Source: G965222505 sp965222505
Lineage (GTDB): Bacteria > Bacteroidota > Rhodothermia > Rhodothermales > DATKEJ01
Reading direction: 5' to 3'
DNA: 64,000 nt
Assembly: GCA_965222505.1 (NCBI GenBank)
Contig: OZ244956.1
Location: 3,968,001-4,032,000, forward strand
Shown here piece by piece: positions 29,372 through 39,010 of the stretch (the first letter of the stretch is position 1; each line of letters begins with the position of its first letter). A program made the translations under genes and the position numbers. The notes under the pieces were generated by a model. That model made no database searches. It had not been told where the DNA came from and worked only from the letters and a program-made list of their open reading frames with translations.

Positions 29372-30496
29372 TCAGGCATTGAGTTTATGGAGGGGAGGTT
29401 TTTGTACCGTGGCACGTAGGGTTCGCCGCCGCACCTGAATCAGCAGGGGAGATCCAGGGGTGGTATAGGCCGGGTCGTTGGGTACGTAGCCCATCCCGAT
29501 GCCTTGTTCGAGAATCGGGGATTGCGTTCCGCTGGTCACTTCACCAACCGGGGTTTCGTCCTGCGCCAGGATCGGGTAGCCCTGGCGGGGAATGCCGCGT
29601 TCGTCCATGATGAAGGCCACAAGCTTGCGGGAGGTTCCTTCGGCTTTGATGGTCCGTAGGGCCTCGGCCCCTACAAAATCAGGTTTATCCAATTTCGTGA
29701 TCCAGCCAAGTCCGGCTTCCAGTGGGTTGGTTTCCGTCGTGATGTCGTTGCCATAGAGGCAGAAGCCGGCTTCCAGCCGAAGCGTATCCCGCGCACCCAG
29801 TCCCGTGGGCATAAGCCCATCGTTGGCGCCGGCTTCCATGAGGGCTTTCCAAACGATGGGGGCATCGGCGGGGGCGCAATAGAGTTCCAGCCCCTTTTCG
29901 CCCGTGTAGCCGGTTCGGGAAATCAGGATGCGTTCAGCCCCTAAAAAGGTGCCGGGTTCCGGATGGAGGAAATGGTAATACTTAAGCTCGGCCAGGGCAA
30001 TGTCTGTTACCGACTGCACGATATCTATCGCTTTTGGCCCCTGGATGGCCAGCAAGGCCCATTCGTCCGAAGCATTGTACAGGTCGGCCTTCATGGGGTT
30101 GTGGGCCTGCATCCAGGCAAAATCCCCATCGATGTTGGCCGCATTGATGACCAGCAAATATTCGGTTTCATGGAAGCGATACACCAGGAGGTCGTCCACA
30201 ATACCACCTTTCTCGGTACACATGGCGGTGTACATGGCCCGGCCATCGTAGAGTTTGGAGGCATCGTTGGTCACGAGGTGTTGTACAAAATCGAAGGCTT
30301 TCGGCCCCCGTACATAGACCTCGCCCATGTGGCTAACATCGAATAAGCCGGCGGCTTCCCGAACCGCCATGTGTTCTTCGATAATGCCGGAATACTGGAC
30401 CGGCATCTCAAAGCCGGCAAAGGGTACCATGCGTGCACCACTGGTCACATGAAGATCGTAAAGCGGCGTACGCCGTAGGGGTGTGTTTTCTTGCAT
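29372..30496 (-). CDS. gcvT: Glycine cleavage system T protein (aminomethyltransferase)
   Basis: The protein has 374 residues, normal for GcvT. RRTPLYDLHVTSGARMVPFAG, VREAAGLFDVSHMGE and the catalytic-region Asp near MYTAMCTEKGGIVDDLLVYR are all present, as are SRTGYTGEKGLELYC and the C-terminal barrel with VGEVTSGTQSP. It transfers the aminomethyl methylene to tetrahydrofolate and releases ammonia. The P and H genes are not in this window. Confidence 0.96.
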   Translation of the reverse strand: MQENTPLRRTPLYDLHVTSGARMVPFAGFEMPVQYSGIIEEHMAVREAAGLFDVSHMGEVYVRGPKAFDFVQHLVTNDASKLYDGRAMYTAMCTEKGGIVDDLLVYRFHETEYLLVINAANIDGDFAWMQAHNPMKADLYNASDEWALLAIQGPKAIDIVQSVTDIALAELKYYHFLHPEPGTFLGAERILISRTGYTGEKGLELYCAPADAPIVWKALMEAGANDGLMPTGLGARDTLRLEAGFCLYGNDITTETNPLEAGLGWITKLDKPDFVGAEALRTIKAEGTSRKLVAFIMDERGIPRQGYPILAQDETPVGEVTSGTQSPILEQGIGMGYVPNDPAYTTPGSPLLIQVRRRTLRATVQKPPLHKLNA

Positions 30497-30603
30497 ACAA
30501 AGGATCTTGAAAAATAAGAAGCCCTAAACTACAACCTGTACCGTCGTTGTACAACAAGGTATTTGAATTCGTTTTTAATGCACGAACATATCTTTTTATT
30601 GCA

Positions 30604-31356
30604 TTATAGGGTGGCAGGAGGTTGCGCCGTCGAGTCCTCCTCGGTAATGATCTGAAAGCGGATGGGGAGATGCATGCGTACGCGCACAGGTTGGCCGGAT
30701 TGGTAGCCGGGAATGAAGCGGGTTTCCCGGACGGCACGTACTGCGGCGGAATCGCAGGACGTGTGTAAGGCTTGCTGCACCTCGATTTGGGAAGTAGAAC
30801 CATCGGGTTCAACCACAAAAGTGAGGATGACCCGGCCTTGAATGCCGGCTTCAAGTGCTTCTTCAGGGTAGGTGATGTTGAGGTAGAGGGCACGTATGCC
30901 GCCCGGTATCGTTGGGGGCTCCTCGGAGAACTGGAAGATTTTTTTGGGGGCGATGCGTCGGGTGTTCAGGGGGCGTTCGGTACCATCGGTATCTTCTCCT
31001 TCGCCGGAAGCATCGACTGCGTTTCCCTGATGTGCAAGGCCTGAACCACCGGTTTGATGAATCAGGCCTTTCGGAGGTTCAAAGTCGGTCGCGATGCCGC
31101 CTGTCTTGCCCGTTGTGGTTTCCGGGGGATCGGTTTGTAAATACAGGGGATCGAACTGGTCGACCAGGTGCCAGGCGGTGCCGTCGGCCTGTGGAATAGG
31201 GAGGTGGAAACCGGCATACACCAGGGCGAGGGAGAGGCCCAGCCCGAGCATGAGCCGGGTACGATACGCATCAAGGGGACTGTACTGGAACCGCCGCCGC
31301 CCTTCATCGCGGATGCGGATCAGGAGTTGAGCCTTATTGAATCGCGGAGGCCCCAT
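30604..31356 (-). CDS. tonB: TonB-type energy transducer
   Basis: The protein is about 250 residues from ATG 31356, just inside a heptamer repeat; the frame is open to 31401 but that segment is repeat. One membrane helix (LMLGLGLSLALVYAGFHL) is at about 30-47, then a periplasmic linker and a C-terminal TonB domain at about 165-245: ITYPEEALEAGIQGRVILTFVV and VRETRFIPGYQSGQPVRV. It would couple proton-motive force to outer-membrane receptors; exbB/exbD are not adjacent. Confidence 0.85.
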   Translation of the reverse strand: MGPPRFNKAQLLIRIRDEGRRRFQYSPLDAYRTRLMLGLGLSLALVYAGFHLPIPQADGTAWHLVDQFDPLYLQTDPPETTTGKTGGIATDFEPPKGLIHQTGGSGLAHQGNAVDASGEGEDTDGTERPLNTRRIAPKKIFQFSEEPPTIPGGIRALYLNITYPEEALEAGIQGRVILTFVVEPDGSTSQIEVQQALHTSCDSAAVRAVRETRFIPGYQSGQPVRVRMHLPIRFQIITEEDSTAQPPATL

Positions 31357-31412
31357 GATGATTGATGATTGGTGATTTGTTATTTCTTGGCACCCAATCA
31401 CAAATTACCTAG
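31357..31412. repeat. Heptamer repeat (TGATTGA family), inverted pair, upstream of tonB
   Basis: Units TGATTGA, TGATTGG, TGATTTG, TTATTTC run into an opposing arm CCAATCACAAATTAC. The first unit lies directly against the tonB start codon. The sequence family differs from the CGTAGAA arrays but the 7-bp period is the same. Confidence 0.6.
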
Positions 31413-31454
31413 GTTTCTTCGCAAAGTTGCAAGGCTAATTCAACAGGATGGGTG

Positions 31455-32675
31455 TTAGAACTTGACCTCTTTTTCCACGCGTTCTTCGCCGCGCAGGGCC
31501 ACGACCAGGGCGGTGTCTCCGGGTTCCAGTTCGCCGAGGGCTTTCATGTAGGCATACACGTCCTTGATCTCCATGTTGCCGATGGAAACGACAATATCGC
31601 CTCCTTCCAGGCCGGCGTTTGCAGCGGGGCGGTCGTCCAATACGGCATCAATGCGCAAGCCTTCCCCTTCATAGGTGTAATCCGGCATGACCCCCAGGCT
31701 CACCTTAAAGCGGGTCCGGGTTTGCTGTTCATCTTTGGTTTTGGTAAAGGCGAGGGCTTCCGGGGTGTCTACATGTTCAACCAGGTCGACGATGAATGAC
31801 GCGATGGTCTCGATGCCTGAAAAATTGATCAGCGGGCTGTCATCGCTGGGTTTATGGTATTGTTTGTGTTGCCCGGTGAAGAAATGCAGGGCCGGAACGT
31901 CCTGGAGGTAGAACGAGGTGTGGTCCGAAGCGCCCAGGCCGGAAGCGTGGCGCTTGAGTTGGAACCCGGCATCAGCGAAGGCATCCAGGGTGGGTTCCCA
32001 GGCGGGGGAGGTTCCGGTGCCACTCACCACCAACGTGTTTTCCGCATTCAATCGACCAATCATGTCCAGGTTGATCATGTACGTCATTTGTTCAACGGGC
32101 ACCGTCGGGTTGGCCACATAATACTTCGACCCAAACAGCCCGAATTCTTCGCCCGAAAAAGCGATGAACAGGTAGTTGTTTTGTTTGGCCTCAGAGGCTT
32201 TCAGTTGCCGTGCGATCTCCAGCATTCCGGCCACACCGCTGGCGTTGTCATCCGCGCCGTTGTGGATCAGCGAATCTTCAGGGCTCAAGGAACCGCTGTT
32301 GCCATACCCCAAATGGTCAAAGTGTGCGCCCACCACCACCGTATTCGTCGCTCCGTTGTCGATATACCCGACGACGTTCACGCCTTCATACGTGGTGCCC
32401 GTGCCGGGGGCTGCGTGGGGGTTGGTGCTGAAGGTGAATGAAAACGGCTGCATCCATCCGTCGGTGCCTTTGGGGGATAGGCCAAGGTCGGCAAACCGAT
32501 CTGCAATGTATTCGGCGGCCAGGGCTTCTCCTGCCGAGCCGGTACCCCGCCCCTCCAGATGATCAGACGCCAGATAAATGACATCCACCTGAATATCCAT
32601 TAGGACGGAAGCGGATTGTGCAAGACTGATGACGGGGAAGGCGAGTAAGGCTGTGAGGTAAAGGAGAGGGCGCAT
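31455..32675 (-). CDS. Secreted M28-family zinc aminopeptidase with C-terminal PDZ domain
   Basis: The protein has 406 residues with a signal peptide ending ISLAQ. The M28 metal ligands are readable: GAHFDHLG, NGADDNASGVA, FSGEEFGLFGS (catalytic Glu), NLDMIGR and SDHTSF. The PDZ domain occupies about 310-406 (FKVSLGVMPDYTY, DDRPAANAGLEGGDIVVSIG). Family members remove N-terminal residues from peptides in the periplasm or outside. The gene is on the same strand as the gld/DUF4340 run. Confidence 0.93.
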   Translation of the reverse strand: MRPLLYLTALLAFPVISLAQSASVLMDIQVDVIYLASDHLEGRGTGSAGEALAAEYIADRFADLGLSPKGTDGWMQPFSFTFSTNPHAAPGTGTTYEGVNVVGYIDNGATNTVVVGAHFDHLGYGNSGSLSPEDSLIHNGADDNASGVAGMLEIARQLKASEAKQNNYLFIAFSGEEFGLFGSKYYVANPTVPVEQMTYMINLDMIGRLNAENTLVVSGTGTSPAWEPTLDAFADAGFQLKRHASGLGASDHTSFYLQDVPALHFFTGQHKQYHKPSDDSPLINFSGIETIASFIVDLVEHVDTPEALAFTKTKDEQQTRTRFKVSLGVMPDYTYEGEGLRIDAVLDDRPAANAGLEGGDIVVSIGNMEIKDVYAYMKALGELEPGDTALVVALRGEERVEKEVKF

Positions 32676-32683
32676 GTTTTTCT

Positions 32684-32752
32684 CGTTCTACGTGCGACGT
32701 TCTACATGCGGGTTCAAGAAACGTAGAACGTAGAACCCGGAACGTAGAACGT
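32684..32752. repeat. Heptamer inverted repeat between the 54-aa CxxC gene and M28 gene
   Basis: The left arm is GTTCTACGTGCGACGTTCTAC and the right arm ACGTAGAACGTAGAACCCGG followed by ACGTAGAACG. The arms are complementary around a short GGGTTCAAGAA centre, so transcripts would fold into a long hairpin between the two genes. Confidence 0.85.
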
Positions 32753-32754
32753 CC

Positions 32755-32919
32755 TTACAGTTTATCAGGTTTGCAGAGATTCTTTTTGAACCGGGCGGCG
32801 CGGCCACATTTGAGGCATACATACTTGGGGGCATGGACGAGGGTTTTAAATAGGTCTCGTTCACATGCAATATTCTTTTTCCCCCATTTACAAAGGGTGG
32901 TATGCTTCAAGGGCTTCAT
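32755..32919 (-). CDS. 54-residue CxxC (zinc-ribbon-like) protein
   Basis: This small gene starts at ATG 32919, whose ATGA overlaps the TGA of the DUF4340 gene (32918-32916), and ends at TAA 32755. The protein begins MKPLKHTTLCKW and has PKYVCLKCGRAARFKKNLC near its end, giving Cys10, Cys35-x2-Cys38 and Cys49, with many Lys/Arg residues. The spacing suits a single zinc site. Translational coupling to the gld-type operon supports it as a real gene. No function is known to me; a nucleic-acid-binding or chaperone role would be a guess. Confidence 0.75.
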   Translation of the reverse strand: MKPLKHTTLCKWGKKNIACERDLFKTLVHAPKYVCLKCGRAARFKKNLCKPDKL

Positions 32920-33836
32920 TCCGAAAAGTGGCTGCTGCCCTTGAAGAGGGTATTGAAGACACCATCGGTTCCACCGGTGAAATAGGCATTGGGGTTGAGG
33001 GAGGAATGCAACAGATAGCCGTCTGGTTGGGCAAAGGCATTTACGGTTACTGTTGTCATGTTATTCCCTTCAATTTGAAGCTGGAGGTCGGGGGATGCAG
33101 GGGGCGCATCCGGTATTTCTGCAAAACGGTCGTTGGCGAGGGCCCGAAGCGCTGTGAGGTAGGAGGCAACGGCTCCTGAATCGGCACGGGTTCCGTTGAT
33201 TTGCCAGCCTTTGGGGGCCTGGGTGAGCACAAAGCCGCTGTCGGCAGGGTAGTTGAAGGTGAGCCGGGTCAAGGACGCTGGATCGACCCGTACAAAGGTC
33301 CGGTTGCGCCACGCACTGAAGCCCTGGTTCACGCTCATGTTCAGGAAGCCGTCTACGGCGTACACTTCATCCTCGTTATACAGGCGTACGTAGGTGGTGG
33401 CCAAGCGGGTGGCTTGCTGAAAGCTAAACCGACCCAGTATAAGATCGAGGGTGATGCGGCCGTTTTCTTCGATCTGTATCCGCGTGCCGGTGGAATCGGT
33501 CACCTGATATTCGGTCCAGGAAGTCTCGGATTTACCCGCCAGCCGTTCGGGCTTCACCGTAAGCAATTGCCCCAACAATCGGTCTACGGCTGCATTGTCG
33601 GCCTCAGCCGTAACGCCGTCATGTACAACGGTCCACCCTTCATCAGTACGGGTAAACCGAATTTCGGCACCTTCTTCTGCACGGGGGAAAAGCGAGATGG
33701 CATCCACGGCCGCCGTATCGATCTCCACCAATTCAGCCCGGAAGGAACGGTCTTTCTTGCCCCAACTGGAAAAATGAAGGATTACCCAGATTGCCACCAG
33801 CGTCAGGAAGATGTAAAGGAGTTTGGTGTTGTTCAT
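32916..33836 (-). CDS. DUF4340 protein of the gliding-type ABC cluster
   Basis: The protein has 306 residues. A single N-terminal membrane anchor (LLYIFLTLVAIWVILHF) is followed by a DUF4340 periplasmic region with tandem beta-rich units (GWTVVHDGVTAEADNAAVDRLLGQLLTV). DUF4340 genes regularly accompany GldG-like proteins. Gene order here is gldA-gldF-gldG-DUF4340 on one strand, so it is probably an accessory of that transporter. Its stop overlaps the next start by 4 bp. Confidence 0.85.
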   Translation of the reverse strand: MNNTKLLYIFLTLVAIWVILHFSSWGKKDRSFRAELVEIDTAAVDAISLFPRAEEGAEIRFTRTDEGWTVVHDGVTAEADNAAVDRLLGQLLTVKPERLAGKSETSWTEYQVTDSTGTRIQIEENGRITLDLILGRFSFQQATRLATTYVRLYNEDEVYAVDGFLNMSVNQGFSAWRNRTFVRVDPASLTRLTFNYPADSGFVLTQAPKGWQINGTRADSGAVASYLTALRALANDRFAEIPDAPPASPDLQLQIEGNNMTTVTVNAFAQPDGYLLHSSLNPNAYFTGGTDGVFNTLFKGSSHFSE

Positions 33837-33847
33837 AGTCCATTCGG

Positions 33848-33925
33848 ATCGTTCTACGTTCTACGTTCTATGTTCTACGTTAGGGAAAGAAGAAACGTAG
33901 AACGTAGAACCCAGAACGTAGAACG
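33848..33925. repeat. Heptamer inverted repeat between gldG and DUF4340
   Basis: Units CGTTCTA repeat four times (one as TGTTCTA) in the left arm, and CGTAGAA units with one CCAGAA variant form the right arm. A GGGAAAGAAGAA centre separates them. The right arm abuts the gldG stop codon at 33926. Confidence 0.9.
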
Positions 33926-35428
33926 TCATGATTTTCGAAGTTCGCGTTGATGTTTGCGGAGGCGCGCCCGGAAAAGGCCGTAGCCGATGACCAGCAGAAT
34001 CGGCAGGAGGAAGTTACCGTATTTCAGGAGGGTTTTGGTGCCGTCTTCAAGCTGTATAATGGGGCGGGCAGTGACGCCTTTGGTCCGGAGTTGGATCAGG
34101 CCGGTGTCATCCGAGAGCCAGTCAATGCCATTGACCAGCAGGCTGATGTTGTCTTGCTCCTGGGCGCGGGCCGTCTGACCGGTACCGTTGACGGCAAAAT
34201 CGCCATCGCCGACCACCACCAGACGGGCCGGGAGGGTGCCGCCTATCGGGCCTTCGATGATTCCGGCTACCGGGAGGTTTTGCTCGGGGAAGTCCTCCGG
34301 AAGCCATTCTTTCTCGATGTCGAAAAACAGCGGCAAGGCCGCGGAGCCAGACTGGTTGGAGGTAAAGGCCAGCGGCGTATACGTCAGGGTACTGTCTCCG
34401 GTGAAACGGACAGGACTGGCAAATTGCATGACCACGGCTTCGAGGCCATCGACCACTGGATGGTCGGCAAAGGTACTTAGGATGGGCAGGTACGGGAAGG
34501 AGACGTTGTTGGTAAACACAAACGGGCCTTGCCGTTGTTGTACGCCCACGGAGGCACAACTGACATCGGTGATGAACCGGTCTTCGACCTCAAGCCCTTT
34601 ATCCCTGAGCCACGTTTCGAGGCCCGTGTTTACAGCGCGTCCAGTTCCGGTGTTCAGGTCTCCGTCCACCCGGTTCAAGGCCACAAACAGGTTACCGCCC
34701 CGCGCCAGAAAGGCATCCAGATGCGCCAGGTGCGATGGGGGCAAGGAGTCCGTTGGGGCCACAATGGCCAGGGTCCGGTACTGCTCCGGAATGCCGGTGC
34801 TTTCTGTGAGGGTGACGGGGTTGATCTGGTACAGGACACTCAAGGCTTCGCTGGCCTGTTGCAGGGCAGCCAGGGGAGGCTCGCCGTGACCTTGCAGGAA
34901 CGCGATGGCTGGTTTGTCCGCCACGGCCAGTTTTTTGACGGCGGTGGTCAGGGCATATTCCATGGCCGCGCCGGGTTGCAGGAAGGGAATGGTCTCAGTT
35001 TCTTCGCCGAGTTGGACGGTGGCTCCAAGGAAGGCGCGCTGCTGCGTCATCTGGTCCCGTTCCCGCACATTGATCATCACCGGCGAGATGCCCTGTTGCA
35101 TGGCTTCCATCTCGCTGGTTTCATCAGCATTCGGGTTAATGAATTCAAAAACGAGATTGCCGTCCGAGGTACTGTTGTATTCGGCCAGCATGTCCTGAAA
35201 CTCGGTACGGGTCCGGGCGATGTCTGGCGGCAGGTTGGCCGAGAAGTACCCCTTTACGGTCACCGGTTCCTGTAGGCCGGTCAGGACATCGGATGTGGCC
35301 TGGCTGAGGGTGTATTGGTCGTCATCCGTCAGGTCAAAGCGAAAGCCCCATTCCCGACCGATGAGGTTGAGCATCAGGAGGATGCCTGCGATGAGGGCGA
35401 AGCCGGTGTAAAAGGTTTGTCTTTTCAT
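33926..35428 (-). CDS. gldG: GldG-family ABC transporter auxiliary protein
   Basis: The protein has 500 residues. An N-terminal membrane helix (GFALIAGILLMLNLIG) is followed by FDLTDDDQYTLSQAT, typical of the GldG/ABC-2 intramembrane family, a ThuA-like glutamine-amidotransferase fold (IAFLQGHGEPPLAALQQASEAL) and a C-terminal membrane helix (GNFLLPILLVIGYGLFRARLR). In gliding Bacteroidota GldA, GldF and GldG form an ABC complex needed for motility, but homologues occur widely in non-gliding relatives. The symbol reflects family, not proven motility. Confidence 0.88.
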   Translation of the reverse strand: MKRQTFYTGFALIAGILLMLNLIGREWGFRFDLTDDDQYTLSQATSDVLTGLQEPVTVKGYFSANLPPDIARTRTEFQDMLAEYNSTSDGNLVFEFINPNADETSEMEAMQQGISPVMINVRERDQMTQQRAFLGATVQLGEETETIPFLQPGAAMEYALTTAVKKLAVADKPAIAFLQGHGEPPLAALQQASEALSVLYQINPVTLTESTGIPEQYRTLAIVAPTDSLPPSHLAHLDAFLARGGNLFVALNRVDGDLNTGTGRAVNTGLETWLRDKGLEVEDRFITDVSCASVGVQQRQGPFVFTNNVSFPYLPILSTFADHPVVDGLEAVVMQFASPVRFTGDSTLTYTPLAFTSNQSGSAALPLFFDIEKEWLPEDFPEQNLPVAGIIEGPIGGTLPARLVVVGDGDFAVNGTGQTARAQEQDNISLLVNGIDWLSDDTGLIQLRTKGVTARPIIQLEDGTKTLLKYGNFLLPILLVIGYGLFRARLRKHQRELRKS

Positions 35429-35437
35429 AAGTTAAAT

Positions 35438-35493
35438 ATCGTGCGACGTTCTACGTGCGACGTTCTACGTTTCTCTTTCCTCACGTAGAACGT
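35438..35493. repeat. Heptamer inverted repeat between gldF and gldG
   Basis: GTGCGACGTTCTACGTGCGA-type units on the left and CACGTAGAACGTG on the right of a TTCTCTTTCCT centre. The unit mixture (CGTGCGA plus CGTTCTA) is the reverse complement of the unit repeated before hemW. Confidence 0.85.
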
Positions 35494-35497
35494 GTCA

Positions 35498-36226
35498 TCA
35501 ACTGTCAACGACTAGCCGTCTGCGGAGCATCCATTCGGCGGCGAAGAGGCCGAGGAGGGTCAGGGTGATGAAGTAGATCAGATCCTGGGAGGCCAACACA
35601 CCGCGTGAGATCGAGTCGAAGTGGCCGGTCATGCTCAGGCTGGCGAAAAGGGTACTCAGGAAGCCTGTGGTGCTGTCGGCGAGGATATCAAACAGCAGGT
35701 GAAAGAACAGGCCGATCAAGAGCGCCAGCAGGAAGGCCACAATCTGGTTGCTCGTGAGGCTGCTCGCAAACAGGCCGATGCTGATGTACACACCGCTCAT
35801 CAGGAGCAGGCCGAGGTAGCCACACCAGGTGGCCCCGTGGTCCAGTTTGCCCAGACCGGCTACCGTCAGGTAATAGGGCAGCGTGAAGGCCAGGGCAATG
35901 GCAATCAGCGAGAAGCAGGCCAGGAATTTGCCCCACACCACTTGCCGGTCTGTGACGGCTTTGGTGAGCAGCAGTTCGAGGGTGCCGGTTTTCTTTTCTT
36001 CAGCCAGCATGCGCATGGTGATGGCCGGGATAAAAAAGAACAGCGTCCAGTACGCAATCTGAAAAAACGACCGCAAACTGGCCTGGCCGACCAGAAAGAT
36101 ATCCGAGCCAAACAGCCAGGTAAAAAAGCCGCTGAACCCCAGAAAGGCCACCAGCATGAGGTAGGCCACCAGGGAGTCAAAAAACGCACTTAACTCGCGC
36201 CTGGAAATAACAGTAACAGGATGCAT
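35498..36226 (-). CDS. gldF: ABC-2 type permease, GldF-like
   Basis: The protein has 242 residues with six hydrophobic helices. The start VISRRELSAFFDSLVAYLML and the segment MRMLAEEKKTGTLELLLTKAVTDRQVVWGKFLA are hallmarks of ABC-2 permeases of the GldF/NosY type (the EExxGTxExLL motif contacts the ATPase). It sits between the ATPase gene (71 bp upstream) and gldG. The substrate is unknown. Confidence 0.92.
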   Translation of the reverse strand: MHPVTVISRRELSAFFDSLVAYLMLVAFLGFSGFFTWLFGSDIFLVGQASLRSFFQIAYWTLFFFIPAITMRMLAEEKKTGTLELLLTKAVTDRQVVWGKFLACFSLIAIALAFTLPYYLTVAGLGKLDHGATWCGYLGLLLMSGVYISIGLFASSLTSNQIVAFLLALLIGLFFHLLFDILADSTTGFLSTLFASLSMTGHFDSISRGVLASQDLIYFITLTLLGLFAAEWMLRRRLVVDS

Positions 36227-36230
36227 GGTT

Positions 36231-36297
36231 GGAACGTATTGCGTATTGCGTAAGAGGGATCGCCCTGATCGGAGGAGTCTCCCTTACGCAATACGAA
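36231..36297. repeat. Heptamer inverted repeat (CGTATTG family) between gldA and gldF
   Basis: CGTATTG-CGTATTG-CGTAAGA on the left and CCCTTACGCAATACGAA on the right, with GAGGGATCGCCCTGATCGGAG between. Another piece of this family (TTACGCAATACGA) lies at 7964-7976. Confidence 0.85.
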
Positions 36298-37227
<930 letters not shown>

Positions 37228-37336
37228 TGTGGTGTGCAGGGTAGGTTATGCGTTAGCAATAACATACTAAAGGGGCAAAATATTACGAAGAGGAAGCGGA
37301 ACAGTGCCGTAAAAAAATTTTCAATTTTGTACCCAG

Positions 37337-37597
37337 GTGAAGGCTCCGTTTCTCCGCAGGATAGAGAAACTGTATCGAAAACTGGATGCTCGTTACTCAA
37401 GTCTTTCCGCCAGGTACTGCATGGTTATCCGTACCCTGATTCTATTGCTTTGCGTTGGTGTGCTATTCGGCCTGCGCGTCATCACGCCAAACACTGATCT
37501 CCATGGACTCATCAATTTGGGTGGTACGCTGGTTGCCATCGTCGCTTCCATGAACTACGGCTATTACATGGGTCGGGAATCCATCGCCGCAGAATAA
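37337..37597 (+). CDS. Small membrane protein, uncharacterised
   Basis: The protein has 86 residues from GTG 37337 or 58 residues from ATG 37421. It has a basic amphipathic N-terminus and two hydrophobic helices (VIRTLILLLCVGVLFGL and LVAIVASMNYGYYMG) separated by a short loop. No family is recognised. It lies divergent to gldA. Coding status is likely but not certain. Confidence 0.5.
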   Translation: MKAPFLRRIEKLYRKLDARYSSLSARYCMVIRTLILLLCVGVLFGLRVITPNTDLHGLINLGGTLVAIVASMNYGYYMGRESIAAE

Positions 37598-37673
37598 CAA
37601 TTTCGTTGGCCTGGATCGACCACAAGATCTGGGTTGTCGGTTACCATTCATGTTGGGGTTGACTCGATGTTGA

Positions 37674-37757
37674 AGGGTCGGCACAAGGCCGCCCTCTCCG
37701 GGATCTCGTCCATAGAAAACAACACCCCCTGGCCGGGCGACCCTCGTGGTCGCCACT
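37674..37757. repeat. Intergenic hairpin repeats (GGGTCGGC and GGGCGACC types)
   Basis: GGGTCGGCACAAGGCCGCCC at 37674-37693 is followed by CTCTCCGGG and matches, inverted, the block at 172-201. GGGCGACCCTCGTGGTCGCC at 37736-37755 is a second perfect-arm hairpin of similar design. Together they occupy most of the gap before rsmC. Confidence 0.65.
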
Positions 37758-37846
37758 CAACGTAAGGTGTTTTGTCTCTTTGAGGCCAGGTTTCGATATT
37801 CAATCTTGTTATCGTCCAAAGCCGACAACCCACCTCAAAACCCTTC

Positions 37847-38863
37847 ATGCCCGAACGCCGCGCCCTGTCCTGGTACCTCGACCGTCACCCCTTGCCCTTG
37901 CAGACGTCCTCGCGGGTATTGGTAATGCGAGCCAGATTAGGGCGCTACCTGAAAGCCCTGAATGGGGCAGCGGTGGTGTGCTATCAACCCAATCGGGTAT
38001 ATGCCGATCAACTTGAGGCGCAGGGGTATGCCGTCACGGTCGATCTGAAAGGCACCTATGATGTGGTGCTCTATCTCGGCTCCCGGTTTTTGGATGAGAA
38101 CCTGTTTTTATTTGCCCAAGGCGTTGACCTTTTGGTGCCGGGAGGGCAGATGTGGGTGGCCATGCCAAACGTGTTGGGGGCGGCCCGGTATGCCCAACAC
38201 CTCAATGCGCTACTCGGTGGGGTGCAGTCCGAGAGTAAGCACAAAGCCCGTGTGTTTGGGGGTGTAAAAGACGATCAACTGGATACGCAATTGCAGGCCA
38301 CCTGGCTGGCAGAAGGCGCGCTTACCCCATTGACCGGCACCTCGTTGTTCACCGGCCCCGGCATGTTTGCCCGCAAGGGTGTCGATGCCGGGTCCCGTCT
38401 GTTTGCGGAACACCTGCCCCGGCACCTCAAAGGTACAGGCGCTGATCTGGGGGCCGGGTACGGCTACCTGATCCACACCCTGCTCACGCAGTGTGCTGAA
38501 GTGGAAGCTGTACATCTCTATGAAGTTGAGTTCCATGCGTTGGAAGCTGCCCGTTACAACCTGACCGCTTTTGCCGAACGGGTACACCTCACCTATCATT
38601 GGGCCGATGTTACGCAGGGGATCACCCATCGCAAGCTGGACTGGGTGATCATGAATCCGCCGTTTCACAGGGACCGTCGGGCCGACGTTCATTTGGGTCG
38701 GGCCTTTTTGGAAGTGGCCGCATCAGCTTTGCGGAAGGGGGGGCACCTGTACCTCGTCGCCAACCGGCATTTACCCTATGAGGGGGTGCTGGAAGCACAA
38801 TTTCGGCACATCAACCGTGTGGTTCAGGCCGAAGGGTATAAAGTGTTTGCGTGCCGCCGGTAA
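37847..38863 (+). CDS. rsmC: 16S rRNA m2G1207-type methyltransferase (RsmC-like)
   Basis: The protein has 338 residues in two related methyltransferase-like halves. The N-terminal half is degenerate. The C-terminal half has motif I GADLGAGYGYLIHTL at about 200 and the amino-methyltransferase motif IV VIMNPPFH at about 268, which marks exocyclic-amine methylation of guanine. The segment LTGTSLFTGPGMFARKGVDAGS linking the halves is the RsmC signature. It modifies 16S rRNA in the 30S subunit. Confidence 0.88.
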   Translation: MPERRALSWYLDRHPLPLQTSSRVLVMRARLGRYLKALNGAAVVCYQPNRVYADQLEAQGYAVTVDLKGTYDVVLYLGSRFLDENLFLFAQGVDLLVPGGQMWVAMPNVLGAARYAQHLNALLGGVQSESKHKARVFGGVKDDQLDTQLQATWLAEGALTPLTGTSLFTGPGMFARKGVDAGSRLFAEHLPRHLKGTGADLGAGYGYLIHTLLTQCAEVEAVHLYEVEFHALEAARYNLTAFAERVHLTYHWADVTQGITHRKLDWVIMNPPFHRDRRADVHLGRAFLEVAASALRKGGHLYLVANRHLPYEGVLEAQFRHINRVVQAEGYKVFACRR

Positions 38864-38943
38864 CGGTTGCCCCAAGAAGGGGACATCGCTATGACCGGTC
38901 GGGGGAAGGAATTGCGCATGAGTAGGTAAGGCAAATGAATGTA

Positions 38944-38958
38944 GAATGTTGTACATTC
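38944..38958. promoter_or_regulatory. Inverted repeat upstream of the CHAT operon, candidate operator
   Basis: GAATGT-TGT-ACATTC forms perfect 6-bp arms 53 bp before the first operon gene; a further GAATGT precedes it at 38938. No regulator gene is part of the operon, so if this is a binding site the factor lies elsewhere. Confidence 0.3.
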
Positions 38959-39010
38959 AGGGTACCTATCTATTTCCATCTCGGACACCAACTCAACGCA
39001 GGCCATTTCT

